NCBI GenBank assembly: GCA_049509395.1
Contig: JBEKZY010000022.1
Location: forward strand, 1 to 27,525
Reading direction: 5' to 3'
Length of the DNA stretch: 27,525 nt
From: JBEKIK01 sp049509395
GTDB lineage: Bacteria; Planctomycetota; Planctomycetia; Pirellulales; Thermoguttaceae
A model generated the notes under the pieces. It did not search any database and was not told where the DNA came from. It saw only the letters and a program-made list of their open reading frames with translations. Within the stretch, counting starts at the first letter, position 1; each line of letters opens with the position of its first letter. Shown piece after piece: positions 1 through 7,645 of this stretch. Made by a program: the position numbers and the translations under genes.

Positions 1-131
1 GTGCTAGCAACTAAGTCAGAAAATTGGCTGAGGTCGTGTCCCGTATCCAACAGAGGCATAGCCGAATTTCCACGGAGCGAAGAATCGTGACCATTTTCGT
101 TCTTACCCTTTCTCCAAGCGGGAGCCATCCC

Positions 132-809
132 ATGTGTTGCACTTCGATTGTGATCGTGACATTGTTGGGTGCCAGTGTGCTTTTTGCCCAGGACGCCAAG
201 ACCGTGGGCGTTACGACAGAAGAGATCAACGACGGTTTCGTTAGCCTATTCGACGGCAAGACGCTCCAGGGCTGGCAGGGCGATGTGCAGCATTATGCCG
301 TCAAGGACGGCGTAATGGTATGCCACGGCGTCAACCTCTTTACGATGAAGGAATATGCCAACTTCATTCTGCGGTTCGACTTCAAGCTGCCGCCCGGCGG
401 CAACAATGGCGTGGGGATTCGCTCGCCGCTGAAAGGCGAACCGACCTTTAACGGCATGAAGATTCAGATCCTCGACGACGGACACGAGATGTACAAGGGT
501 TGGCTCAAGCCGTGGCAAGTCCACGGCTCGATCTACGGCGTGGTGGCGGCGAAGCGAGGCTTCCTGAAGCCCATCGGCCAGTGGAACCAGGAAGAGATTC
601 TTGCCGACGGCCCTCACATCAAGGTTACGCTCAACGGCACGGTGATTACCGATGCCGACCTGAGCAAGATTGAAAGGAGTATCGACGACCACGACCATCC
701 CGGCCTGCACAACGCCAAGGGCTACATCAGTTGGCTCGGCCACACCACATCGCCCAATCCGCCCGATCCGGTGGAGTTCCGAAACATTCGCATCAAGGAG
801 TTGCCGTAG
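132..809 (+). CDS. Secreted DUF1080 / 3-keto-disaccharide hydrolase family protein
   Basis: The 225-residue product starts with a hydrophobic signal peptide that probably ends near VLFA-QD, so it should be exported. A single DUF1080 domain with a concanavalin-like jelly-roll fold fills the rest: it opens with GFVSLFDGKTLQGW around residues 34-48 and ends with the VEFRNIRIKEL strand typical of the family. Family members act on 3-keto sugars or bind glycans; the substrate here is unknown. I chose the ATG at 132 because GGGAG lies about 9 bases upstream and it places the signal peptide at the N-terminus. An upstream in-frame start at 24 would add 36 residues of non-signal-like sequence. The length is normal for a single-domain member. 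No partner gene of a sugar-oxidation pathway is adjacent. Confidence 0.88.
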   Translation: MCCTSIVIVTLLGASVLFAQDAKTVGVTTEEINDGFVSLFDGKTLQGWQGDVQHYAVKDGVMVCHGVNLFTMKEYANFILRFDFKLPPGGNNGVGIRSPLKGEPTFNGMKIQILDDGHEMYKGWLKPWQVHGSIYGVVAAKRGFLKPIGQWNQEEILADGPHIKVTLNGTVITDADLSKIERSIDDHDHPGLHNAKGYISWLGHTTSPNPPDPVEFRNIRIKELP

Positions 810-1011
810 GAGAGAAGAGTGGGGTGTGGGTTATGTGCCTCCAAGCTCCTGTGTTGAGGCCATGCTTCATGCCAACTCCAATTGCTCCTGGCACCAGGTA
901 CGGCATCGGTTTTACGGGTTGAGGGTTGAGGAGTTGCTTCGAATGCCTATTTATTGTAAGGACAAAATCGACTAAAATACTGGGGATTAATCTGCATCAA
1001 GGAAATCCGTA

Positions 1012-2397
1012 TTGCCAGTAGTATTGGTCATGTCTCTACTCAAGCCACGATCTGTAAACTTCTTTACTTTCTTGGTTGTACTGTTGATCTTACTACTTTC
1101 CACCGAGAAGGCTTCCACTTTTGAAGAACCACCCTCCAAGAATTCTTCATCTGCTCAAACTATCGCTGACGCCCTTGCCAAAAGTATCAAACAAGCAGCC
1201 AACGAATTGGAGTATCCTGATGAAGTAGGTGAAGCCTTGGTGAAAATGGTGAGTGATTGGAATTGCGTTGAGTGGAAGCAAAGACTCAGCCAGGTAAAAC
1301 AGGATTTTCGAGAGAAAAAGATCTCTGCTGATCAGGTTGCCAATATAGAACAAGAAGTCGTGCAAGAACTCCGTAGAAAGATCAGGAGAGAAATAAATCT
1401 TAATGCCACCGCTGATTCTAAATATTATGATTTGTCGAATGTTGTAAAAGACAAACGGGCTCAGTGTCTCGGGTGTTGCCAATTATTCTCTGTAATAGGC
1501 AAAGCTATCGGACTCAGTGTAAAAGTAATCGATGTAACAACACCGGCTATTGATTATCAAACAACAATAAAAGGACATGTTGCTTGTTTAGTTGACCTAA
1601 CAAATGGTAAAGTGACGATGGTCGATTTGAGGTTGAGAATTGACAGTCAAGCCTTTAACTTCGATGAAGCATTTAGCCAAATTGGCAATTACTTGGAACT
1701 CAAAAGTAAAGACATTCCCTTAAAAATACATCAAAAAATTCAAATCTGGGATGAAAGAGGGATTACTTCTGCTATCTATTTGAGTCGGGGGTGGATCAAT
1801 CATAAATCAGGCCAATCCGCTGAAGCCATCTCTATCTATACCAAAGCCATTGCTCTGAATCCAAAATCTGCTCTGGCATATGTTGATAGAGGGTATGAAT
1901 ACGCTTCTTTGGGTCAATATACAACAGCCATTGCTGACTTCTCCAAAGCCATCGAAGTGAATCCAAAATACGTTGAGGCGTATGTCGGTCGGGGGTCTGC
2001 TCACGGTCAATCAGGTCATTTTCGAGAATCCATATCTGATTATTCCAAGGCCATTGCTCTCAATCCAAAATGTGTCGAGGCATACATCGGTCGGGGAAGT
2101 ACACATGGCCGATTAAGACATTATACGGAATCTCTCTCTGACTATTCCAGAGCTATCGAACTTGATCCGAAGAATCCTGACGGATATGTTGGGAGAGGAA
2201 CCGCCCATTATCATCTCATCCAGTTTGTTGAAGCCATCTCTGATTATAATCAGGCTATCGAAATCGATCCAAAAAATGCTAATGCATTTTGCAACCGAGG
2301 ATATGCCGAGGCTAGTTTAGGGAAACCTGAAGAGGCCAAAAAAGATCTGCAAAAAGCATTTGAGTTAAATTCGGATTATAAAACTTTTTATCCCTGA
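1012..2397 (+). CDS. Membrane-anchored transglutaminase-like protein with TPR repeats
   Basis: The protein has 461 residues. A hydrophobic segment at about residues 17-30 is an uncleaved anchor or signal peptide. A transglutaminase-like core follows: RAQCLGCCQLF around Cys152-Cys156, GHVACLVDL with His189 and MVDLRLRI with Asp205 give the Cys-His-Asp order of the papain-like/transglutaminase fold, with Cys156 fitting the GxC position best. About six TPR units fill residues 253-455, each ending in a KAIxLNPK-like helix. The family includes proteases and inactive scaffolds, so activity is inferred, not shown. AAGGA about 8 bases upstream supports the TTG at 1012; an in-frame ATG at 1030 is the alternative. 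The gene is visibly AT-richer than its neighbours, which may indicate transfer. It is followed 90 bases later by the VanZ-like gene. Confidence 0.8.
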   Translation: MPVVLVMSLLKPRSVNFFTFLVVLLILLLSTEKASTFEEPPSKNSSSAQTIADALAKSIKQAANELEYPDEVGEALVKMVSDWNCVEWKQRLSQVKQDFREKKISADQVANIEQEVVQELRRKIRREINLNATADSKYYDLSNVVKDKRAQCLGCCQLFSVIGKAIGLSVKVIDVTTPAIDYQTTIKGHVACLVDLTNGKVTMVDLRLRIDSQAFNFDEAFSQIGNYLELKSKDIPLKIHQKIQIWDERGITSAIYLSRGWINHKSGQSAEAISIYTKAIALNPKSALAYVDRGYEYASLGQYTTAIADFSKAIEVNPKYVEAYVGRGSAHGQSGHFRESISDYSKAIALNPKCVEAYIGRGSTHGRLRHYTESLSDYSRAIELDPKNPDGYVGRGTAHYHLIQFVEAISDYNQAIEIDPKNANAFCNRGYAEASLGKPEEAKKDLQKAFELNSDYKTFYP

Positions 2398-2487
2398 GAA
2401 CAGCTATCGCAAAGTGCAACGTCACTCGCCGTATATCTCAACACAACGTATAATTGGAAAGTCCCAAGAACTCTGTGAGGTTTCATC

Positions 2488-2910
2488 GTGCGTATCGTCA
2501 TTCAAATCGCCTGCCTTTGTTATTGGATTTTCCTCACCATTTTGCTCCTGGTTCCCAACCCTGCCGCACTAGTCGGTCTGCGGGAAGTTCCAATCTTACC
2601 TTGGGGTAAATTTGGGATTCACCTGATGTTTTTCACCGTCCTGAGCATCCTGGTTCATGCAACTCGCTGGCCGAAACGCCCCTGGTTGCCCCTCATTGCT
2701 TTACTGGTGGTTTATGGCATTACCACGGAAACGCTGCAACTCTTCGTTCCCCATCGTACTGCCCGAGTAATGGACGCCATTGAAAACATTCTCGGGATCG
2801 CCCTGGGAGCAGGAATTTATTGGCTTGCTCGACAGCTATGCCTAAAAAGCAGCCTTGCTGCTGGGGCGGTGAAGCACACCACTGAATCGGACGCAACCGA
2901 TGTGCGATAA
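2488..2910 (+). CDS. VanZ-like family membrane protein
   Basis: This 140-residue protein has about four hydrophobic helices and the VanZ-like signature in its second half: a YGITTETLQ stretch, then PHRTARVMDAIENILGIALG, which matches the family pattern E..Q...P.R..s..D...N..G...G. VanZ was first described for low-level teicoplanin resistance in vancomycin clusters, but most homologues are uncharacterised membrane proteins and no resistance genes are nearby. The GTG start at 2488 is preceded by GTGAGG about 8 bases upstream. The C-terminal 20 residues are polar and probably disordered. The gene converges on the zinc-ribbon gene on the other strand. Confidence 0.8.
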   Translation: MRIVIQIACLCYWIFLTILLLVPNPAALVGLREVPILPWGKFGIHLMFFTVLSILVHATRWPKRPWLPLIALLVVYGITTETLQLFVPHRTARVMDAIENILGIALGAGIYWLARQLCLKSSLAAGAVKHTTESDATDVR

Positions 2911-2996
2911 AAAATGACGGATTTGGAGCGAATCCTGTCACGCTACGAACTTCTCGTCTCATTTTTCCTTTCTGCTTCATGCAATGGCTGGCCAAT

Positions 2997-3500
2997 TTAG
3001 TTGAATGTTTTCTGCCAATAATGCACCTTCAGAATGTTTGTGAAGTTCTGAATAGATTCCAATCGCTTCCTTTCTACATCCAAGTCTTTCATGGCCTGAG
3101 AATACTCTGGAACACAATTAGCAATTTTTTCTGCGTATGCATTAACCTCAGCATCGCTCATGTAGTTATTGCGGATTTCTGTAAGTTCACCGGAGTCCAA
3201 AAAGAAGCCTCCACAGTTGTAGCACTCGTCAACATTTACTTCTTGATCCCTCGCAAATTTGTGGGTGTGCATAGGGATGGAGCATTTAGGACATTTAATC
3301 GGTCCCCTGTTACCGTCGTTGTGCCGGGGAGAACGAAGGGCTGCTTCAAGAGCTTTACCCAGTCCTTCATTCTTTTTGTCAAGCATTCCAAGTTTGCCCT
3401 GATTAAACCAAATGCCCTTACATCCGTTTTCGCAAACATCAACATTTACACCACCAAAATCCTCGTTTATCATTTCTTTGTTACAGACTGGACATTTCAT
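2997..3500 (-). CDS. Double zf-TFIIB zinc-ribbon protein
   Basis: The 167-residue product carries two zinc ribbons of the zf-TFIIB (PF13453) type. The first uses Cys3/Cys6 and Cys23/Cys27 and is followed by GIWFNQGKLG. The second uses Cys70/Cys73 and Cys93/Cys96, followed by GGFFLDSGEL. The aromatic plus D/N-x-G-E-L tail after the last Cys pair is typical of the family. The rest is a charged helical C-terminus. Proteins of this kind are common in bacteria but have no firm function; nucleic-acid or protein binding is a guess. An ATG lies six bases further upstream (3506), but AAAGGAG directly abuts it, so the second ATG at 3500 has the proper spacing and is the likely start. No signal peptide is seen, so it is probably cytoplasmic. 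Confidence 0.82.
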   Translation of the reverse strand: MKCPVCNKEMINEDFGGVNVDVCENGCKGIWFNQGKLGMLDKKNEGLGKALEAALRSPRHNDGNRGPIKCPKCSIPMHTHKFARDQEVNVDECYNCGGFFLDSGELTEIRNNYMSDAEVNAYAEKIANCVPEYSQAMKDLDVERKRLESIQNFTNILKVHYWQKTFN

Positions 3501-3557
3501 ACGCATCTCCTTTATTGTGTTTTAGAAAATTGCTCAACAGGTATTCGACCGCCGAAG

Positions 3558-3577
3558 TGCAGTAGAACTTTACTGCA
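3558..3577. repeat. Short perfect inverted repeat upstream of the zinc-ribbon gene
   Basis: TGCAGTA (3558-3564) and TACTGCA (3571-3577) form a perfect 7-bp inverted repeat around the 6-base spacer GAACTT. It lies about 58 bases upstream of the zinc-ribbon start codon. This could be an operator half-site pair or a 5' leader hairpin. There is no strong T-tract that would make it a terminator. Confidence 0.35.
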
Positions 3578-3711
3578 TTTTCACAGCCGAGCATGGCGTT
3601 GTCAACCTTGATGCCTCATAAAGGCAAATGAATTGCGATAGATCGTCCAGGCCGAGTTTGGCCAGCGGCATCCTGATGTTGTGGTTGGCTTTAGTGGGGG
3701 TAGTGGAATAG

Positions 3712-3759
3712 AAAAAACGAAAAACGCCCTGCTATCGCTCGATAATAGGCAGGGCGTTT
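3712..3759 (-). terminator. Intrinsic terminator of the small lipoprotein gene
   Basis: A perfect 11-bp stem pairs AAACGCCCTGC (3722-3732) with GCAGGGCGTTT (3749-3759). On the - strand the stem runs into a T-rich tract, read as A-runs at 3712-3724 on the + strand. It starts about 20 bases after the stop of the lipoprotein gene, as expected for Rho-independent termination. The loop itself contains a smaller palindrome, TATCG-CT-CGATA. Confidence 0.85.
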
Positions 3760-3778
3760 AATTGGCAACAATGTTGCG

Positions 3779-4147
3779 TTACTGTAAGAAGTTGTCTATT
3801 AACTTGTTCGCCGTCCTTTTGGCGTCGGTTTTAAGCTCCTTAACATCCTCTTTCGCCTCTTTGGTCACCTCATGTACTACTTCGCCTTCTGCCCGTTGGG
3901 TGTCAGCCTTTATTTCTTGTACATCGGCCTTGGCCTTCTCGCCCGCCCTATCAAGATCAACTTGGACCTTTTCGACAGGCTCCAGGTCGTTGGTTACCCT
4001 TTCTTTCTCGATTACTTCATTCCTGGCTTGATTTGTATCGGTGTTGAACTTGGGAGTCTTGTCCCGAGCCTCTCGGGCGTCATGGCTGCGTCCACAACCA
4101 ACGCAGAACAGCGACAGCATCAATAAAGCTAATGCGATTTTTTTCAT
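3779..4147 (-). CDS. Small helical lipoprotein
   Basis: The 122-residue protein begins with a lipoprotein signal peptide (MKKIALALLMLSLFCVGC), with a likely lipidated Cys18. The -3 position is Cys rather than the usual Leu/Val, so the lipobox is slightly unusual. The mature part is almost entirely charged: repeating Lys/Glu/Asp/Ala segments such as EVTKEAKEDVKELKTDAKR suggest a long amphipathic helix or coiled coil, like LEA-type or YtxH-like proteins. I recognise no enzymatic domain. AAGGAG about 8 bases upstream supports the ATG, and a strong intrinsic terminator follows, so it is probably a single-gene transcript. A stress or envelope-spacer role would be speculation. Confidence 0.72.
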   Translation of the reverse strand: MKKIALALLMLSLFCVGCGRSHDAREARDKTPKFNTDTNQARNEVIEKERVTNDLEPVEKVQVDLDRAGEKAKADVQEIKADTQRAEGEVVHEVTKEAKEDVKELKTDAKRTANKLIDNFLQ

Positions 4148-4253
4148 TTGAAAATCTCCTTATTGAGTTAGAACATCCTTAGATTACAGCCCCAAATTGT
4201 ACTTTTGCAGTTAAGGGGACTGCAATAGCAATAACTCCACTAATAATACCAAC

Positions 4254-4337
4254 TTACGCTGCCATTTCGACGATGTCGATTGCCTCTCTCGGAGTTTCAG
4301 CATTAATGGCGATGTTTGGTGACACTGGGGTGGTCAC
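4254..4337 (-). CDS. Possible 27-codon ORF overlapping the phosphoesterase stop
   Basis: A GTG at 4337 overlaps the TGA of the metallophosphoesterase gene as GTGA, the arrangement seen in translational coupling. The frame stays open for 27 codons and ends in the helix-like segment TPREAIDIVEMAA. It could be a coupled micro-ORF, the remnant of a longer C-terminus or gene, or chance. The shortness keeps confidence low. Confidence 0.2.
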   Translation of the reverse strand: MTTPVSPNIAINAETPREAIDIVEMAA

Positions 4338-5230
4338 CCGTAGCTCTTCTGCTTGCGGAAGCCAGTGATACGAATCGCATCGCCTGGCAAGATGTCCAGC
4401 ATTGCATAGGAGTTGTTTTCCGGGCCGCTACCTTCAACGACTGCCGACATCGTGCAATAGTGCAAACCGCCGACCTCCTGGTAGTTGCCCCAGTGATAGT
4501 GGCCTTGCAGGACGGTCAGCACCTTACCGGACTCTTGCAGCACCTTGCGAACCTCGTGGCCATTCTTGACGCCGAAAGGCGGGATCAAGTCCAGGCATTG
4601 GTGGATACACACGATACTCTTATGGGACGATTGGTGAATGTCCGCTTGTAGCCATTCTAATTCAGCAGACGTAATCTTGGCATCGGCCCACTTGAAGTTC
4701 TTCCGGCCATACGGTTTTTCATCGCTAGTGAAGCAGGCGTCGAGAATCACGAAATGGTAGCCCGCAGCGTCGAACGAGTAGTAGGACCGTTCCTGCCCGA
4801 CAATACCCAGGAACTCTGGCTTGGTGAGGTTTTCGACGCAGTGGTTGCCCAAGACGAAGTGGTGCTGGCCTGGAAGGCGTGATAACTCCTTGGTGATTCG
4901 CCTAAGATAGCCCTTCTCGGTTTCGAGGGATGCTGCCGAATCAATGCTGTCGCCCAAGCAGATGATGATGTCAGGTTTCTCCTGGTCGAAACGTTTCGCC
5001 ACTTCGGCAAACTTGGTCAACGTCTCTCGATAGTAGCGGCTATCGCTCGCTTCCTTATCGGCGTGGTGCAGGTCGGTAACCAACCCCAGACGCAGCTTGG
5101 GCTTTTCTTCAATCGCTGCAAGCAAGGATTGGCCCGACAAGAGAGCGGAACCTGCCAAGAATAGCGTGCCGCCCCAAAGAAACGACCTTCGGTTCAACGG
5201 ATGCAAATGATCGTCTTCCTGTTTTCTCAT
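4334..5230 (-). CDS. Tat-exported calcineurin-like metallophosphoesterase
   Basis: The 298-residue protein carries a twin-arginine motif (NRRSFLWGG, residues 13-21) before a hydrophobic segment, so it is probably folded in the cytoplasm and exported by Tat. The metallophosphoesterase metal-binding motifs appear in order: TDLHHAD (Asp53, His55), LGDSID (Asp94), GNHC (Asn129, His130), CIHQ (His210) and GHYHWG (His244, His246). Together they would hold a dinuclear metal centre that hydrolyses phosphomono- or diesters; the substrate cannot be told from sequence. A TTG two codons upstream (5236) is the other possible start, but the ATG at 5230 is the more usual choice; the ribosome-binding site is weak for either. 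No clear operon partner lies upstream. Confidence 0.85.
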   Translation of the reverse strand: MRKQEDDHLHPLNRRSFLWGGTLFLAGSALLSGQSLLAAIEEKPKLRLGLVTDLHHADKEASDSRYYRETLTKFAEVAKRFDQEKPDIIICLGDSIDSAASLETEKGYLRRITKELSRLPGQHHFVLGNHCVENLTKPEFLGIVGQERSYYSFDAAGYHFVILDACFTSDEKPYGRKNFKWADAKITSAELEWLQADIHQSSHKSIVCIHQCLDLIPPFGVKNGHEVRKVLQESGKVLTVLQGHYHWGNYQEVGGLHYCTMSAVVEGSGPENNSYAMLDILPGDAIRITGFRKQKSYG

Positions 5231-5632
5231 GATCAACCCGTATTGAAACCACTTCTTGTTGCCATCATTAAGAGTGAGATTATGAGTGTGTGGAGTTGAG
5301 GCATAGTTGTCTTAAATCCCGCTCTGCCCAACAACGATTTTAACAAAGATGTGTTCCCGTAGAGTCCCCACCTCGTAAGTGGTGTGGATACCCTCAAATG
5401 TTGCCCGTGTTGGTTGATAATAGCGAAGTCTAGGACAACCTGTATCAGTAGTAGCGAGTAAGGCAGTGCCGATTCCCAATTGGCAATCTGTTTTTCAGGC
5501 GTGTCTTTCCCCCCTTTACCTGAAAAAGCTATGCTTTTAATGCGGAAGCATATTCTCATCTGCCTTCCACGCCATTTGCTAACGGCTGGCGATTCCTAAG
5601 CCACGCAAAACCTAATTCTAAGGAGCATTTCC
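5231..5632. other. Intergenic region between divergent genes, no clear gene
   Basis: These about 400 bases separate the divergently transcribed phosphoesterase and coiled-coil genes, so promoters for both should lie here, but I cannot place them with confidence. A 108-codon frame on the - strand (5233-5559) has no ribosome-binding site, domain or family resemblance that I recognise and overlaps the phosphoesterase start, so I do not call it a gene. Confidence 0.5.
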
Positions 5633-6460
5633 ATGACCAAGCATCTAATAACGGCATTGTTTTTCATAATATCTTTTACGGGACTTGCCCAAGCTGGAGA
5701 TAAGAACCCATCTCATCCGGTAAATAAGGATATCCATCACGTCAAGCAGGACCACCATAATCTTTCGCAAGATCAAAAGGCACTGCACAACGACCACCAG
5801 AAATCGGAACAAGACCACAAGAAAGTTGATTCCGACTGGAAAACGATCAACAACGACTTGGCCAACGGCAACACAACCCAGTTGCAAAAAGACCTTCAGC
5901 AATTAGAACAGGACCGGCAACAGTCTCGCCAGGACCGCAAGCAAACCAAAATCGAGCAGCAGAAAGAGGAAGCTGATCGCCACGAGTTGCGGCATGACGA
6001 GCGACAATTGGCCGAAGAGCTTCGTAACGATGGCACACAGAACTCGGGACAACAATCGAATTCCGGATCGTCTCCATCAGGGTCAGGACAACAGAGCAAC
6101 TCCTTTCAAGACCTGCAACAGGTCCAGCAAGTATTAGGCAATATTGCCCAAGATCGCCAAGCCCTGAGCAATGATTATCGCCAACAGTCCCAGGCACGCC
6201 AGAAACTCCAGGCCGATTGGCAGAAAATTCAAGCCGATCTGAACTCGAACAACACCGCCCAGTTGAAGACAGACCTCCAACAACTCCAGCAGGACCGGCA
6301 GCAGTTTCGCCAGGACCGCAAGCAGACCGAAACCGATCAGCAGAAACGGGAAACGGATCGCCACGAATTGCGGCATGACGAACGGCAGGTAAGCCAAAAT
6401 CTTCCCAGCGGTGGCAATACTCAGAGTGCAGGAAAGACCACTACTTCCAAGTCGAAATAG
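5633..6460 (+). CDS. Exported Asp-heptad coiled-coil protein with internal duplication
   Basis: The 275-residue product has a signal peptide (cleavage near AQA-GD, residue 22) and then a highly charged Gln/Asp/His/Lys-rich rod. Residues 33-126 are strings of seven-residue units with Asp at a fixed position: 33, 40, 47, 54, 61, 68, 75, then 87, 94, 101, 115 and 122. A Ser/Gly/Gln linker (about 131-158) follows, and residues 160-253 repeat the pattern exactly 127 residues later, ending in the same DRHELRHDERQ motif. This suggests a periplasmic or surface coiled coil; His-rich faces might bind metal, which is speculative. The ATG has AAGGAG about 8 bases upstream. I recognise no named family and no catalytic motif. 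Base composition fits the neighbours. Confidence 0.78.
   Translation: MTKHLITALFFIISFTGLAQAGDKNPSHPVNKDIHHVKQDHHNLSQDQKALHNDHQKSEQDHKKVDSDWKTINNDLANGNTTQLQKDLQQLEQDRQQSRQDRKQTKIEQQKEEADRHELRHDERQLAEELRNDGTQNSGQQSNSGSSPSGSGQQSNSFQDLQQVQQVLGNIAQDRQALSNDYRQQSQARQKLQADWQKIQADLNSNNTAQLKTDLQQLQQDRQQFRQDRKQTETDQQKRETDRHELRHDERQVSQNLPSGGNTQSAGKTTTSKSK
5729..6391 (+). repeat. Internal gene duplication, two copies 381 bases apart
   Basis: Copy 1 is about 5729-6010 and copy 2 about 6110-6391, separated by the linker. The copies align without gaps at protein level and remain visibly similar in DNA, most strongly over the last about 130 bases of each, which encode DLQQL..DRQQ..RQDRKQT and DRHELRHDERQ. 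Confidence 0.75.
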
Positions 6461-6582
6461 TCTGTGCCGATGGGCATTGGAAAAAGGCGACTTCTTACAA
6501 AATCATCCATTGCAGGAGTGAAGTGCCTGTTCCCTTAGACTTTTAGACTTCAACTTTGCAATTTGAAAAGTTAGCGGCAATC

Positions 6583-6957
6583 CTATTCGCCCTCACCCAG
6601 CAACCACTCCCGTGCTCGTTCGACCAGCAATAGTACGGCGGCTGACTGTCGAAGTTCCAATTGCCGTTCCATCTCAATGGTTTCAGTTTCTTCATCTTCG
6701 TAAACGCTGGGATCGAATGGTTCAGTTTGCCGAGCCTTTTCCAGATACTCGGCCAGTTGCCAACGCTCGAAGATCGTCTTGATTTCGGCAACAAAGGCAG
6801 GAATTTCGGCTCGGAAGTCGGCGTTGGTTTCAGCAGCTTCAAGGAAGGTGATGAACTTTTCCCCAATCAAATAGCTCAGGGCTTTTTCTGTCCCGAATTC
6901 GGCTTCAATAGCTACCGCCACTTCGCATTGTTCGATCCAGATTTTATGTGGTTGCAT
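6583..6957 (-). CDS. Conserved hypothetical acidic protein
   Basis: The 124-residue product begins MQPHKIWIEQCEVAVAIEAEFG and contains a helical central part (YLIGEKFITFLEAAET, then FRAEIPAFVAEIKTIF) and a very acidic stretch (EPFDPSVYEDEETETIE). It resembles short conserved hypothetical proteins I associate with planctomycetes and cyanobacteria, with no assigned function. I chose the ATG at 6957 because the sequence resembles that family only from here; upstream codons in this frame overlap the end of the TPR reading frame. Start and TPR frame overlap by 14 bases, so translation may be coupled. No signal peptide is seen. Regulation by the upstream TPR gene's premature stop is possible through polarity. 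Confidence 0.65.
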   Translation of the reverse strand: MQPHKIWIEQCEVAVAIEAEFGTEKALSYLIGEKFITFLEAAETNADFRAEIPAFVAEIKTIFERWQLAEYLEKARQTEPFDPSVYEDEETETIEMERQLELRQSAAVLLLVERAREWLLGEGE

Positions 6958-7645
6958 GGTATTCCGAGTCCTCTGACAACATTGCTTCCTTTGCGAGCTT
7001 TTTGTAACGAGATATTTCCTCAGACAATTGGCGATCCTTGGCTGCACACGCAACCAGGGCCTTGTCGAAGCACCTTATCGCCTCTTCGTGTCGTCTTAGA
7101 TGGTAACAGCATAGCCCCTTTTTGTACTACGCCAAAGAATGGGGCCGCATTCCCAATACTCTGTCGAAGCATGGAATAGCCTCTTCGTATCTTTTTAACT
7201 CAAGTAAGGAGTTTGCCTTGAGCCCCCATGCAGGCTCACAAGATGGATTCAACCGTAAAGTCTTGGAACAATACGTTACCTTCTTGTCTGGATCGGTCTC
7301 TCCCAATGCAGAGCCAACCCAGTACGCAAAATCTCTCCTCTTAAAAAGCCTCTTTAGAAACTCTAACAAACCCGTTGGTCGGGAGGTAGCGAGTGGGGCT
7401 ACATGGGCCCCTTTTCCCGTGTGACCGACTTCAGTGCCGACTTTGTTGCTGTTAGGGATCGAGGGCGATAAACTTGCAGAGTCCGTGTAATCAGGTTTTG
7501 GTTTAAATTTCTTCTTGGGTTGTATGTCTCGTCTCGGTTCAAAGAAATTCTCAATGAACCAATGCACGAACTGGATCACCCCCCACACCACCAGAACGAC
7601 AATATAGATGGCTGCCATGAGAATGAGCAACTCAACCCAGGGCAT
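6944..7645 (-). pseudogene. Membrane-anchored TPR protein interrupted by an in-frame TAG
   Basis: From the ATG at 7645 (AGGAGG about 8 bases upstream) the frame encodes an N-terminal membrane helix (about residues 6-28), a basic/Pro-rich linker, and TPR units including LLELKRYEEAIPCFDRVL. It then stops at TAG (7129-7127, codon 173). The same frame resumes at once with YKKGLCCYHLRRHEEAIRCFDKAL, a further TPR, and runs to TAA at 6946-6944. In TPRs the residue at the stop is usually Trp (as in AWYNKG), so one TGG-to-TAG change explains it. The full frame would be 233 codons and would overlap the next start by 14 bases, supporting former integrity. It may be a recent pseudogene, a still-made 172-residue truncated protein, or a sequencing error. 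Confidence 0.75.

Noticed and set aside
246..743. 165-codon - strand frame opposite the DUF1080 gene
   Set aside because: It is fully antisense to a well-supported gene, with no recognisable domain; it is a shadow frame.
2979..3611. 210-codon + strand frame opposite the zinc-ribbon gene
   Set aside because: It is antisense to a gene with two intact zinc ribbons and a good ribosome-binding site; the translation has no family features.
4840..4850. GNHC instead of GNHD/E in the metallophosphoesterase looked like a lost motif residue
   Set aside because: The invariant Asn-His pair is intact, and Cys at this position occurs, as far as I recall, in a whole subfamily of similar Tat-exported phosphoesterases.
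5233..5559. 108-codon - strand frame upstream of the phosphoesterase
   Set aside because: No ribosome-binding site, no recognised domain, and it overlaps the phosphoesterase start.
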